Notes: a model not told the origin generated them from the sequence alone. DNA of 64,000 nt from Verrucomicrobiales bacterium (GCA_002721895.1 PBLV01000063.1:143717-207716), one strand, 5' to 3'. Positions 17,188 to 26,274 are shown, numbered from the stretch's first letter. Program-made: numbers and translations.

Positions 17188-18330
17188 TTATACAATTATG
17201 CCTGTGAGAACCTTGTCGTCAAGGATCATGCGACCCTCTTCGATGGCGCCATAGTAGCCAATCTTTTGTGATCGGGATACCCATTGGTCGTCAACGACGA
17301 GATCGAACTCAGAACCACTTTCCGCGTCGGTTGCGACAGCGCGAAGCATGGATTCCTTGGACAGATCGATACCGAGGCAGATTTCCTCTTTGTCTCCGTC
17401 GAACTTTTCGGCGCCACCAGCCACGTCGGCGTCACCTGCTTCGCCATCACCGTGCTTGTCCCAGTCGTTATCGCCAGAAGCAGTGTCAAACACTGAGTTC
17501 CACTTTTGCTTCTTACCCATTTCGTTGATTTCCATGATGGAAACACCATAGAACTCAGGAATGCCAGCGCTATTAAACACCTTCTCCCGAAGACTATCTG
17601 TGCCAGGGATAGCTGTAACGTCAGCACCTCTGGTATTGATGGGATTATAAGCCAATCCACGCAGCTCCTCAACGATTTCGGGAGAAACGATGAGGTCAGT
17701 AACCCCACGACCCCTGCGATCAGCAGGAGTGCCCTTCGTCCACGAAGTGTTAATTCTCTTAGCGAGAGTAAACAGTTTGTTAAGGTCTGCCAAAAGGAAG
17801 CGATCCTTCGAATGCGACCGGAAGACATGCTTCAGTCCATTCGTTTCGGCATTGGCCAAGGCAGTCATAATCATAACCGCAGAAGTCTTCTCTTGCTTGA
17901 GAAGGATTTCCTGGGCAATTCTTGTAAATGTCTTACTAACGACATCAAGCCTGGAACGTTGAGCGAATCTCTTGTCAAAAGAAACCGCACTATCCAAACG
18001 ATAGGTCGTAAATTTCATTTCCTGTTGGACAGGAGCCACGTGATTGGTCGGAAGGCCTCCAGGGGAGTTTTGACTCCAGATCTGGACGTAGTCTTCGTCT
18101 GTAATATCGTGGTAAAGGTCCAACGGAATACTAGCGTTGTCTTCAGAACCAAACTGAAGAGAGCTAAATAGGTTGCTCAGCGTAGGAGCCGTGTTAACGA
18201 CTTCGGCCAAAAGAGGTCCGATGAAATCGCCGAGGGCCGCTTGGGCTTCATAAGCTACATCGCGGTTCTTGGAAGCCATAGCTTTAATAAGCTCGACTTG
18301 CTCTGGAGTTCTTTCGATTTTTATTTCCAT
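17188..18330 (-). CDS. Major capsid protein (HK97 fold, probable)
   Basis: 380 aa. The order prohead protease, small Gly-rich protein, this gene is the usual capsid order. Sequence features fit an HK97-fold coat protein: N-terminal helix (EQVELIKAMASKNRDVAYEA), a long spine helix region (FTRIAQEILLKQEKTSAVMIMTALA), a P-domain region with DLIVSPEIVEEL, and a VFNSAG-x-PEFYGV segment typical of these proteins. An acidic glycine/Asp insertion (near residues 285-315) may be a surface-exposed loop. A strong ribosome site (GAGGAG) precedes ATG 18330, as expected for an abundant protein. Family assignment is by context and pattern, not by search. Confidence 0.82.
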   Translation of the reverse strand: MEIKIERTPEQVELIKAMASKNRDVAYEAQAALGDFIGPLLAEVVNTAPTLSNLFSSLQFGSEDNASIPLDLYHDITDEDYVQIWSQNSPGGLPTNHVAPVQQEMKFTTYRLDSAVSFDKRFAQRSRLDVVSKTFTRIAQEILLKQEKTSAVMIMTALANAETNGLKHVFRSHSKDRFLLADLNKLFTLAKRINTSWTKGTPADRRGRGVTDLIVSPEIVEELRGLAYNPINTRGADVTAIPGTDSLREKVFNSAGIPEFYGVSIMEINEMGKKQKWNSVFDTASGDNDWDKHGDGEAGDADVAGGAEKFDGDKEEICLGIDLSKESMLRAVATDAESGSEFDLVVDDQWVSRSQKIGYYGAIEEGRMILDDKVLTGIIV

Positions 18331-18348
18331 GTTGTTATTCTCCTCAAG

Positions 18349-18981
18349 TTAGAAAGAAATCTTGCAAAGCCACTTGGTTCCGTCCTCATTCTTGGCGATA
18401 ATTCTGCCAACGTCACCCGCTGCGGCATCGTCAACCTTAAATAGGCCTTCCTTGCCAGCACCACCAACGGTAAGTCCCTTTCCAACTCCACCAGCTCCAT
18501 CTAGGGCGTCGTTCGTGAGAAGGACCATGCCTCTAGTTAGAATGGGAACAGTTTGTCCAGGAAGTACGCATTGAAGTTCGTCTTTCTTTACGGGATAACG
18601 AAGAAGATTTTCTCCGTTTTCGTCGTAAGCCAATGTTTCCTTAAGTGTGATACCTAAAGCGGGGTTGCCCGCTGCAGATGATGCCTTAACGACATTCATA
18701 TCATTCACTGGATACGCGTTATAACCAACATAGGCGCTCGAAGGTTCGTTGCCTAAGTATGCTCTAAACGGAGCTCCAGTACTCGCTAGGCCAGAGGGGA
18801 GATCACCTGGTAACTGGGCGTTATCTTCCGCCGCAACCACAACTCCCGAGTCCCAGTCTTTATCGGCAGTACCTCCTGGCACCAACGCTTGAAAGTTGGC
18901 CAGTCCGTCTACCTTCAACGAAAAGAGGTTAATAACCTCGTGCTCGCTATAATCTCTGAATGGTTCTAATCTTTTTGCCAT
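18349..18981 (-). CDS. Putative capsid decoration/stabilising protein
   Basis: 210 aa, Gly/Ala/Asp-rich, predicted beta-rich with a C-terminal GRIIAKNEDGTKWLCKISF strand pair. It lies between the prohead protease (19-bp gap) and the major capsid gene (18-bp gap), where many phages encode a decoration or head-fibre protein. A ribosome site AGAGGAA precedes ATG 18981. No specific family recognised; function rests on position. Confidence 0.65.
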   Translation of the reverse strand: MAKRLEPFRDYSEHEVINLFSLKVDGLANFQALVPGGTADKDWDSGVVVAAEDNAQLPGDLPSGLASTGAPFRAYLGNEPSSAYVGYNAYPVNDMNVVKASSAAGNPALGITLKETLAYDENGENLLRYPVKKDELQCVLPGQTVPILTRGMVLLTNDALDGAGGVGKGLTVGGAGKEGLFKVDDAAAGDVGRIIAKNEDGTKWLCKISF

Positions 18982-18999
18982 TATTTTATTCCTCTAAAA

Positions 19000-20586
19000 T
19001 TAATATGTCACCTTCACACTGTCCCGAAAAGCTTTCGCGAATCTCTCGCGGAGGCTCTCTTCAGTTTCAATGGATTCTCCATTGTTATTAGGAAGGCTTG
19101 CGTCTTCAGAAGTCGCTTGGTCGAGGGACTGCTCCACATCTGCGGTAGCCTCAGCCTCTTCAACAGCTTCTTCTTTAACGCTTTCTTCGGTAGTAGCCTT
19201 AGATTCCAATCTCTTGGTAACTTCGGCCTCGATCTTGGCTTCCATTTCGTCGGCCAATTTTTGTAAATACTCTTTATTCTTTGTCTTGAATAATACCGCA
19301 AGCTTTTCTTGATATTCTGCGAAAGCTTCGTCGGCTAGATCCAGAGAAGAAACTTCCGATGCGACGATCTTCTTGTCTTCGCTGTCAAGCTCATACAATT
19401 CCTCAATCGCCTCCATACGGGAATCAAATCTCGCACGCGCTTCTCTTTCAGCATTCTCTTCCTCGAGACCTTCTAGCTTGGTTTCGGTTTCGGTAAGCTT
19501 CTCCTGAAGTTCCGAGAGTGTTTTTGCCAGCTCATCTTTCTGAGTCTGGGCTTCGGCTTGGTCAGCTTTTGCTTGTTCGATCTGGTCGACATACTCTTGG
19601 CTTTTCTCGCGAATGGCGTCATGAAAAACCTTAGTAATGTTGGCAATAGCTTCATCCGAAAAGTCCTTCGCAGCCGCCTTTTCAGAAAGGAGCTGTTCAA
19701 TATCTTTTAATAGTTCTTGCTTTTCCATAGTATTAAGAAAAAATTCGTGGTCAGATTGTATTACATTAGTGGATTCTAAATGAGAACTTTTTTCTTTATC
19801 AGTATAATGCTCCCTAACGCGTTGATCGTCAACTTTTTCTTTATCCTCCGCCAAAGATTCTTTAGTTAGGACTCCAGTAACATCTGCTGCGGGGGTATTA
19901 GTAAACCCTATCCCCAAGGGGTATATCTCACCAACAATAAGCCTATTGACCTTTTGCCCATCTTCAAGTTCGCCGCTACCACCAAATGATTTTAAATGAG
20001 GGGTCAAGGCTTCCACCTCAGCAGGATCAGTAATAACCTCCGAGTCCCCAATGTTACCGTTGCCGACGGCAACAGCAAATTCGTTAAAGCCTATCTCCCA
20101 ACTTGCGGAAACACTATTATATGATTCGCTTTCAGGATCAGAAGAAGCGAGCAGTACATCCGCAAACTCCGGCGACGCAGTCTTATATACTACTGCCCCC
20201 AAAGATATGTTGAACGGATCGCTTGAGCTTGCATCCACTTCGCTTAAGATTTCTCCCTCACCCTTGTACTCGGAAAACTCTGCAGACACGATATGGCCAA
20301 CGATATTGTCCTTTTGGTGTTCTATGTTTGTGGGCTTATGGATAAAATAATCCTTAATTGCCATCGCCGACATAGTGTCAATCCCATCCCCGTTTTGATT
20401 AAATTTATTAACCACCGCAGCATTAAATGCCACACCGACCAGATCGATATTTCTGTCTAGATCTATACTATCCGGAATTAATTCCTTAAGGGGCTCAAGC
20501 GATGCAGTCGAAATATTCATGTCCTCAACAACAGAAGAGGCAGTAACAACGCTTTTGAATTTTGCAGTATATTTAAATTTTTCCAT
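19000..20586 (-). CDS. Prohead protease fused to scaffold-like C-terminus
   Basis: 528 aa. Residues about 1-260 look like a capsid-maturation protease: NIEHQKDNIVGHIVSAEF near 93-110 supplies a catalytic His, and NSVSASWEIGFNEF near 157-170 supplies a candidate Ser. Residues about 290-480 are a long, acidic, Lys/Glu/Ala-rich coiled coil typical of scaffolding proteins, ending in a basic helix (LRERFAKAFRDSVKV) likely to touch the coat. An internal ATG at 19728 (MEKQELLKDIEQLL) begins exactly at the coiled coil and could give a separate scaffold product, as in lambda C/Nu3. Neighbours are the terminase (45-bp gap) and the decoration protein. Confidence 0.8.
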   Translation of the reverse strand: MEKFKYTAKFKSVVTASSVVEDMNISTASLEPLKELIPDSIDLDRNIDLVGVAFNAAVVNKFNQNGDGIDTMSAMAIKDYFIHKPTNIEHQKDNIVGHIVSAEFSEYKGEGEILSEVDASSSDPFNISLGAVVYKTASPEFADVLLASSDPESESYNSVSASWEIGFNEFAVAVGNGNIGDSEVITDPAEVEALTPHLKSFGGSGELEDGQKVNRLIVGEIYPLGIGFTNTPAADVTGVLTKESLAEDKEKVDDQRVREHYTDKEKSSHLESTNVIQSDHEFFLNTMEKQELLKDIEQLLSEKAAAKDFSDEAIANITKVFHDAIREKSQEYVDQIEQAKADQAEAQTQKDELAKTLSELQEKLTETETKLEGLEEENAEREARARFDSRMEAIEELYELDSEDKKIVASEVSSLDLADEAFAEYQEKLAVLFKTKNKEYLQKLADEMEAKIEAEVTKRLESKATTEESVKEEAVEEAEATADVEQSLDQATSEDASLPNNNGESIETEESLRERFAKAFRDSVKVTY

Positions 20587-20609
20587 AACTCTTTAGAATA
20601 ATCTTACAC
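20587..20609 (-). promoter_or_regulatory. GTGTA-type phage promoter candidate
   Basis: GTGTAAGATTATTCTAAAG on the minus strand, upstream of the prohead protease ATG, 23 nt from GTGTA to ATG. Spacing is longer than the 15-nt class. Confidence 0.3.
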
Positions 20610-20631
20610 TTATTATATTTCTTCGAGAAAA

Positions 20632-22503
20632 CTACCCGATAAACATCGGAGTAAAAGTAGATTGGACATTATCTGCCTCAAGCTCCGTCATATCATAATA
20701 TATCTTAATCATCCAATTACCAAGTACTAACGCAGAATACGAGTCTTTCCTTGCCTTCTCGGGCCCACTTTGCCTTCGCAGGTTGTCCGGGAGATCAAAG
20801 GTTTGCGTCCCTTGTGGAGAAGTCTTGATTTGGATTAGTGCGCATTCGGATTTAGTAAGATCTACCATATCGGTTTGATGCTCCACAAAGTCTATCATTT
20901 TTGCGGAGTCAGATTGCCGGGATTCAGACTCTGCAGTTCTTAAGAATTTGATTTTCTTAATTGGAATCTTCTTCCTCCTTTGCTCATGATACGCGTCATC
21001 CGTGGCCCTTGCGCCGAACCATATACGCTTATGATCGAAATTCGCTTGAAGTAATTCGTTGGCTATGCGAATCCATGATGAACTAGGTTTTCTTAAATAA
21101 CAAATTACATTAGCTTCCGGATCGTACTCTCTCTTCGCCGCGAGCAAATCATCCCGGTAATCTTCTTGCTTATCAAAATTAGGGCTCATAAGCCCAATCT
21201 TTCTCTTTTTCTTTTTAAACACACTACTTTCATTTACGGCATTAATAAACTGAAGCCCGCCATTATAATCCCCAACTATGCAAACTATGTTAAAATTACT
21301 TAATATATAATCAAAATAATCTATATGTTGCTTTAGATTTGTTCCGGACAGCGCATATCCATGGACCATAGTGCCCAATCTTTTATTGTCGTCTAGCTTA
21401 AATACCGTCATAGCAAAGTCGTCAGAACTTTCCGACTCGGCCCAGCTGGGGTCAAACGCTAAAAGGTACTTTGCCCCAACCTCCCCTTTTACCTCAACTG
21501 AAGGGGAGCCTCCATCCGAAACAGTACATTCAGACATCCTTGAAGTTTTAAAGTATCCGCTGCTGTCGTCTGTAAATATGGCTCCGAACTCTCGCTCAAA
21601 CTGACTATGGCTCATTGAGCTTTTTGCTTGATTAATGAGATTCTGATCATATAGTTGCAACGGGGCGCAATCGTAACTAAATTGCATGATCGTTCTAGCC
21701 GCATTATCCCGCTCGATATCTTCAGATAGGATTAGATCCTCAAATTGACTATACAGTTTATACATATACTCAAATTTATAAGAAGCGGAGGATAACATGA
21801 TTAGCTTATTGTTGGGCCACTGATGCCGGTCTTCCTCCTTCATTTTCCCTTCCTCTATTAAGCTGGTCTCTAACTTATACAGGTCGTCTCTTTGCGTTGG
21901 GTTTTCTACAACAGAAAGAAAGGGAACTATAACTTCATTATAAATCCTCTCAGGCATAAGGGCAAACTCATCGATTATAATCCTATGAAACCTAAAGCCC
22001 CGAAGCTTCTCTCCGTCTCCCAAGGGAAGGGCTCGAATCCTAGAGTCTCCTATTTCCATAAGCCACTCATCATTACTCTTGGATTTCCTTGTGATACATT
22101 GCGCCAGCAAAGCTGCTTCAGGCTTAGAGGCAATATCTTCAATTTTCTTAAATATCATTTTCGCCTGCCGAAAAGACTTCGAAAGTATTCCAATTTCAAC
22201 CCCCTGGTTCATTATGGCGTCTAGAAATGCAAATATTCCTGTAGTAAAAGATTTTGACATCCCCCGGGACCAAACTCCCATAAAGTAATCGGTTTCAAAC
22301 ATGGCCTTGATTGCGGCGTGTTGAAAAGGAAAAAGCTTTATTCCTGAAAGTAGATCTGTAGCAAAAGTTACGTTTTCCCTTAGAAATTTATACAAGAGTA
22401 TCCTCGCCTCTCGCTCCTCAATGAAACCCTTTTTATCTAAAAGGATTTCATTAATATGAGGTCCCTTACTCTTTTTAAGTTGCTTTCCCGTTTCCCAGCT
22501 CAT
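20632..22503 (-). CDS. terL: Terminase large subunit
   Basis: 623 aa, normal length for TerL. The ATPase domain has a variant Walker A, WSRGMSKS (residues 78-85), and Walker B RIIIDEFAL (174-182), whose DE pair fits the catalytic acids. The RNase H-like nuclease domain has AFDPSW (Asp351), IVGDYNGG (Asp412) and TDDAYHEQ (Asp502/503) as candidate metal ligands. It packages DNA into proheads and cuts concatemers. It overlaps the ERCC4-nuclease gene by 29 nt. No portal gene follows it; the next gene is the prohead protease. Confidence 0.93.
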   Translation of the reverse strand: MSWETGKQLKKSKGPHINEILLDKKGFIEEREARILLYKFLRENVTFATDLLSGIKLFPFQHAAIKAMFETDYFMGVWSRGMSKSFTTGIFAFLDAIMNQGVEIGILSKSFRQAKMIFKKIEDIASKPEAALLAQCITRKSKSNDEWLMEIGDSRIRALPLGDGEKLRGFRFHRIIIDEFALMPERIYNEVIVPFLSVVENPTQRDDLYKLETSLIEEGKMKEEDRHQWPNNKLIMLSSASYKFEYMYKLYSQFEDLILSEDIERDNAARTIMQFSYDCAPLQLYDQNLINQAKSSMSHSQFEREFGAIFTDDSSGYFKTSRMSECTVSDGGSPSVEVKGEVGAKYLLAFDPSWAESESSDDFAMTVFKLDDNKRLGTMVHGYALSGTNLKQHIDYFDYILSNFNIVCIVGDYNGGLQFINAVNESSVFKKKKRKIGLMSPNFDKQEDYRDDLLAAKREYDPEANVICYLRKPSSSWIRIANELLQANFDHKRIWFGARATDDAYHEQRRKKIPIKKIKFLRTAESESRQSDSAKMIDFVEHQTDMVDLTKSECALIQIKTSPQGTQTFDLPDNLRRQSGPEKARKDSYSALVLGNWMIKIYYDMTELEADNVQSTFTPMFIG

Positions 22504-23410
22504 TTTTATCTATATAGTATTGTAAGTCTACGCCCCACAGCGCCTCTCCTAGTTTTAATATTTTTGGAATAATTAACTCCGAGGCCTCCCTGCTCCCGGA
22601 AAAAACGAATTGACATGTGTCAGCAAAATCATGAGCCAAAACCCTCATGTTATGATAAATAAATTTAAGATTAGTCGAATGCGGGCCCCACCTGTTCTTT
22701 TTGTAAATTTCATTAATGGAGCTTTCTGTTATAATAAACAAATAACAATCCATATCCCTTGCTCGCTCGAGCTCTCTCCTAAATCGATCTAAATTATTTA
22801 CGCTCAATGTCCCAATGAAGTCCCCTGCGCTTTTTCGGTCGATATAGGTATAGTCATAATCACTTCCTGCTGCGGTATAGTCTCCGAAGTCAAGTTTCAT
22901 TACGTCTGAATTACGGAAGGTCAGTGGCTTTTGTTCTCTTGTGTCAATAAAAATCTTAATATCATCAAGATCGACATCCCTAAACTCACAGGGAAGCCTT
23001 TTAGAAAATAAGGGTTCCACTCCAGCCTTCTGACAGGCCTGAGTATAGCTCCCAAAGTGATCGACATAAGTATCCACATCAGGAAGTTCAGCCAACCTTA
23101 ACTCTACATGAGAAGGGCCCCGCACAAGCTTTTTGTCACTTATCCTCTCCCGAAGCAACTTCAGAATATATTCCCCCACCTCCTTTTTTTCGTGAGACTT
23201 GCACCACTTAATTAATTGAGCCCTGCTATCAAAATCCTTACGGAAGTAGTCTTTTTTATTTTTAAACGGCAATGGCTCCCCTGTTAATTTATTCAATTTA
23301 GGAAAATACTTAGTATAATATTCGGCCATATTGGTGCCGTGTTGCTTAAGGTGACAATGAAGTCCCTTTTCGGAAGTAAAACCCTTGTCGCATATTTTAC
23401 AATTAATCAT
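22475..23410 (-). CDS. ERCC4-type nuclease with N-terminal zinc finger
   Basis: 311 aa. Residues 4-24 (CKICDKGF...HCHLKQH) form a C2H2-like zinc finger. Residues about 150-230 contain the XPF/ERCC4 nuclease core: FIDTREQKPL, then LDFGDYT, then YIDRKSAGDF, which correspond to the D...GDxxxE/DRKxxxD active-site pattern, followed by FRRELERARD. Such domains cut branched or structured DNA. It is directly upstream of TerL (overlap 29 nt), so a function in resolving concatemer branches before packaging is a reasonable inference, in place of the endonuclease VII/HNH enzymes used elsewhere. Confidence 0.82.
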   Translation of the reverse strand: MINCKICDKGFTSEKGLHCHLKQHGTNMAEYYTKYFPKLNKLTGEPLPFKNKKDYFRKDFDSRAQLIKWCKSHEKKEVGEYILKLLRERISDKKLVRGPSHVELRLAELPDVDTYVDHFGSYTQACQKAGVEPLFSKRLPCEFRDVDLDDIKIFIDTREQKPLTFRNSDVMKLDFGDYTAAGSDYDYTYIDRKSAGDFIGTLSVNNLDRFRRELERARDMDCYLFIITESSINEIYKKNRWGPHSTNLKFIYHNMRVLAHDFADTCQFVFSGSREASELIIPKILKLGEALWGVDLQYYIDKNELGNGKAT

Positions 23411-24075
23411 AACTCTACATCATATACTTTAAGGTTTTCCGCAGGCATCCTCCTCCGTTTCCCAAAGTATCCCAACCTTTGCCCTAGCCAAAAGATAATC
23501 AACGCGACCCTTGGAACCTTGAATATTTTTCCATCAGAATCCGTCACAGTTGGGACCTGGGAGTGCAATACCCGAGCAAGTAAGGTCCTCTCCATATCGA
23601 CCATTTTACAGTCTTTAATTGAAATATTTCTCACCATCGGCCTATTCACATCATCGTAATCCGTCCAATTTCCTAAGTCAACACATGCCCCATCCCACCA
23701 TTTTGAATAATCATTTATAAATTTACAATTCAATATAGAGATGTCCCTCGCGCCACCCTTTATGGTAATATGTTGTTTTGTGTTAGTTGATATAAATTCA
23801 CAATTAACAAATTGAATATTTCCGCCCCGGACAATATCAACGCAGTCCTCCGTTCCCCCAATGATTTTTGAATCAGCAATATAAACATCATAGCAAAAAG
23901 ACAGCTTAAGCCCCTCGTCGCCCTTGCTTCCGTCTATCACACAATCTCGAATTTCATAAGCAAGAGGATCCCTCCCTGGTCTCCACGAAAGCCCTAAAGC
24001 GGAAGTGTCATTAAATTTATCAACCCCCCTGGAGTGGCAATAAAATTTTTGTCCGAATATTTCTTTAGTAAACAT
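23407..24075 (-). CDS. Right-handed beta-helix protein
   Basis: 222 aa from ATG 24075, which shares one base with the preceding stop (TGATG); an in-frame GTG lies one codon upstream. Repeated turns of about 22-25 residues (IRDCVIDGSK, VYIADSKIIGG, IQFVNCEFIST, ISILNCKFIND, ISIKDCKMVD) with stacked N/D-C-x-hydrophobic positions are typical of pectate-lyase-like parallel beta-helices. Phage proteins of this kind often act on polysaccharides or form fibre domains. Its place between a candidate TerS and the ERCC4 nuclease is odd for a fibre. Catalytic residues cannot be named. Confidence 0.75.
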   Translation of the reverse strand: MFTKEIFGQKFYCHSRGVDKFNDTSALGLSWRPGRDPLAYEIRDCVIDGSKGDEGLKLSFCYDVYIADSKIIGGTEDCVDIVRGGNIQFVNCEFISTNTKQHITIKGGARDISILNCKFINDYSKWWDGACVDLGNWTDYDDVNRPMVRNISIKDCKMVDMERTLLARVLHSQVPTVTDSDGKIFKVPRVALIIFWLGQRLGYFGKRRRMPAENLKVYDVEL

Positions 24076-25133
24076 CACAGGGAATCAGACTTTGATATTC
24101 CAAGAACTCTAGCTTTCCAATCTGGCATTTTTTCCAGCTCATCCATCTCGTTACTAATGAGCTTTTGTTGCATTTGAGCCATCTTTAACATGATACCCCT
24201 TTCCTCTTCTTCCTGAAACAGCTGCACTAGGTTAAGTATGCTTGCGTTCTTTGAAACCTGGTTTGCTATTCTTTTGGATCTGTCGCCCTGAAGCTTGGAG
24301 ATTAAGGATTCCATTCTTTTTTCGCATTGATTGTATTCTTCGCTTTTTGTTTTTAGGATTTCAGTCAACCTAATGGTCATGTCTTGCTGCTCCTCCGCTT
24401 CATCAAACATTCTATTGAGTTTGTCCATTGCGCTTTGAATTCTTTTTAAATGGATATAATCCATACAAACATTAATATACAGATTTATTTCGTCCGTGGT
24501 AAGATCTGGCTTATCCCAGGTAGCCCTAACAAATTCTGCCTCAAACAAATTGCGGTCCTCAAGGCTCGTGTAAGTTTCAATTACCTGAAGAAACCGTGGT
24601 GCAGACATAAACTTCCTTAAAGCCTCTATGCATCGTTTGTATTTCACCGTCATTTTATCCTCGGAAATTTCGACGCCGACGCAATCCTGAATTTTCTTCA
24701 TTATTTTGCTATCTGCCTTCGGAGGGGAATATTTAATGTTCATTGCGGTTTCATTTTTAGGAACATCTAAACCTTCCTCGTGAATAAAATCATGAACCGC
24801 CCAGAACTCTTTGCTCATGTGTTTTATTTCTGCCCCAGCAAATACGAGCCTTGCTAACGCCACGCTACTCACATCTGCGGCGGAGTTGTTTCGAATAAAT
24901 TCCTTTTGCTCCTCTGTGAGCTGGATATCATCTTTTTTGCTAATGTGCCGAGTAGAATAGTCAATCCCCGCTTCCTTCATGAATTTTCTAACAAGTCGCC
25001 CCTCCCTTGTTCTGCCATCAAGGGAGTCGTCCATGAAAACGTCTTTAGTTAATTTGGACAAATCTCCAATTATTGGAGCATTCTCTTTAATAAATGCCTT
25101 TTGATCTTCCGTAAGCTCCGGCAGCGGTTTCAT
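24075..25133 (-). CDS. Coiled-coil protein with duplicated N-terminal HTH-like repeats; candidate small terminase
   Basis: 352 aa. Two N-terminal repeats of about 55 residues begin LTEDQKAFIKENA (residue 6) and LTEEQKEFIRNNS (residue 72) and each end in a helix with EAGI or EEGL; they look like compact helical DNA-binding units. The C-terminal half is a long coiled coil (residues about 230-330). DNA-binding units plus an oligomerising coiled coil two genes upstream of TerL fit a terminase small subunit, but no family match is certain. It overlaps the sigma-like gene by 47 nt. Confidence 0.6.
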   Translation of the reverse strand: MKPLPELTEDQKAFIKENAPIIGDLSKLTKDVFMDDSLDGRTREGRLVRKFMKEAGIDYSTRHISKKDDIQLTEEQKEFIRNNSAADVSSVALARLVFAGAEIKHMSKEFWAVHDFIHEEGLDVPKNETAMNIKYSPPKADSKIMKKIQDCVGVEISEDKMTVKYKRCIEALRKFMSAPRFLQVIETYTSLEDRNLFEAEFVRATWDKPDLTTDEINLYINVCMDYIHLKRIQSAMDKLNRMFDEAEEQQDMTIRLTEILKTKSEEYNQCEKRMESLISKLQGDRSKRIANQVSKNASILNLVQLFQEEEERGIMLKMAQMQQKLISNEMDELEKMPDWKARVLGISKSDSL

Positions 25134-25914
25134 ATATAATAATTTCTCCTTTATTTAAAATAGACGTAGCTTTGTCTTTGAAAATTTTCTTTAAATTTTT
25201 CAATTGCTTATAGCCTGCTTTTCGACCCCTTTCGCTCGTCTTATACCCCATCACCTTAGCGACTTCCTCTTCATCCATATGTTGTACGTAAAGCATATCG
25301 TAAACCTTGTATTGCTTCTCTGGCAACGCCTCTTTCATTGCCTTCGCTAATTTACCCGCAGCCTCTTCAATGTCGACTTGAGTATCCTGTATGGAGCCAA
25401 CCTCATGAGTGTGATGTTCTATGGTGACAGCCATCTTAATGTCATAGGCTGCCTTTTTAGTTTTGCTCCACTTTAAATACAATGGGCACTCGCTATCCTG
25501 TAGCCCGCTTGAGGTGAAGCCGCACAAACTGCCCGGGGTTATTCCTGGATCCTTCCCGGATCTGGACTGATTAAAAGGGCAATTAAGGCAAGGTCGGACA
25601 AAATTAGAATAGTTATTACGCAAAATATTTTTCATTTGATTAGTAATAATCTTATTGATCCACGGCCCTAATGGGCGGCTCTGATCCCATTGGTCCCATT
25701 TTTTAAAAATATGAGCGCGTATAATTTGCTCTACATCCTCAAAATCAAACCAGGACAGGGAGTCCAAAAACCACTTGCCCCGTCGCTTTCTTATCTCCAG
25801 ATTAATGTCTTCGAATTTATCCTCAAAAGAGAACTGGGGAGCTTCACCATCAAGATCCTTGTCTTTTGGAGGTTTTTCTTCTTTTTCTTTGTCTTTTTTT
25901 CTTGGGCGCTTCAT
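25087..25914 (-). CDS. Sigma70-family-like factor (phage transcription factor)
   Basis: 275 aa from ATG 25914; an upstream in-frame TTG is less likely. A Lys-rich N-terminus precedes a region 2-like segment: FEDVEQIIRAHIFKKW, then PLGPWINKIITNQMKNILR, matching the core-binding and -10-recognition helices of sigma factors. A cysteine cluster follows (CLNCPFNQ, LCGF, ECPLY), possibly a zinc site. A region 4-like helix-turn-helix lies near LPEKQYKVYDMLYVQHMDEEEVAKVMGY. Likely directs host RNA polymerase to phage late promoters; the GTGTA elements in this window are the candidate sites. It overlaps the zinc-ribbon gene by 65 nt in lysine-rich coding. Confidence 0.75.
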   Translation of the reverse strand: MKRPRKKDKEKEEKPPKDKDLDGEAPQFSFEDKFEDINLEIRKRRGKWFLDSLSWFDFEDVEQIIRAHIFKKWDQWDQSRPLGPWINKIITNQMKNILRNNYSNFVRPCLNCPFNQSRSGKDPGITPGSLCGFTSSGLQDSECPLYLKWSKTKKAAYDIKMAVTIEHHTHEVGSIQDTQVDIEEAAGKLAKAMKEALPEKQYKVYDMLYVQHMDEEEVAKVMGYKTSERGRKAGYKQLKNLKKIFKDKATSILNKGEIIIYETAAGAYGRSKGIY

Positions 25915-26239
25915 TGGACGAATCTTCAACCGTTGCTTCCTCTATAGGGGGCAACAGGTCCCCTAAGCTTATCTTTCTATTCCCCAAGCCTCCTGAGGAT
26001 ACTTTACATTTAAAATCCCCTATTGTTGGGACTTCGTATATATCTGTACCATCCAGCTCGTCCGAACTCTCTTGGCGAAGGCGGCCGCCTTGCTTATTCT
26101 TTGCTCGAGAAACCGTCGTCCTTGGTTTAGTTGAGTCGCCTTTGCTTGACAACAATTCTCCGCACTCCCCACAAAATTTAGGGATATCCATTGAGTATAG
26201 GTTTTTATGTCCACATGACTGACAATAAGTAAACGGCAT
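25850..26239 (-). CDS. Zinc-ribbon protein with basic C-terminus
   Basis: 129 aa. CQSCG and CGECG (residues 6-10, 23-27) form a two-CxxC zinc ribbon. A middle acidic/linker region leads to a C-terminal KKKRQRKRRKTSKRQ tail that may bind nucleic acid. It is immediately upstream of the sigma-like gene and overlaps it, so an accessory function in transcription is possible. The minus-strand sequence before the ATG (TTATATATAGTAT) resembles the AT-rich part of the GTGTA elements but lacks GTGTA. Confidence 0.7.
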   Translation of the reverse strand: MPFTYCQSCGHKNLYSMDIPKFCGECGELLSSKGDSTKPRTTVSRAKNKQGGRLRQESSDELDGTDIYEVPTIGDFKCKVSSGGLGNRKISLGDLLPPIEEATVEDSSNEAPKKKRQRKRRKTSKRQGS

Positions 26240-26274
26240 ATACTATATATAAGGCTTTTTTGTTAAAAAATCTA

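Noticed and set aside
17506..18171. Plus-strand 221-codon open frame across the capsid gene
   Set aside because: It is antisense to a well-supported capsid gene with a ribosome site, has no family pattern and is one of several overlapping open frames caused by codon composition.
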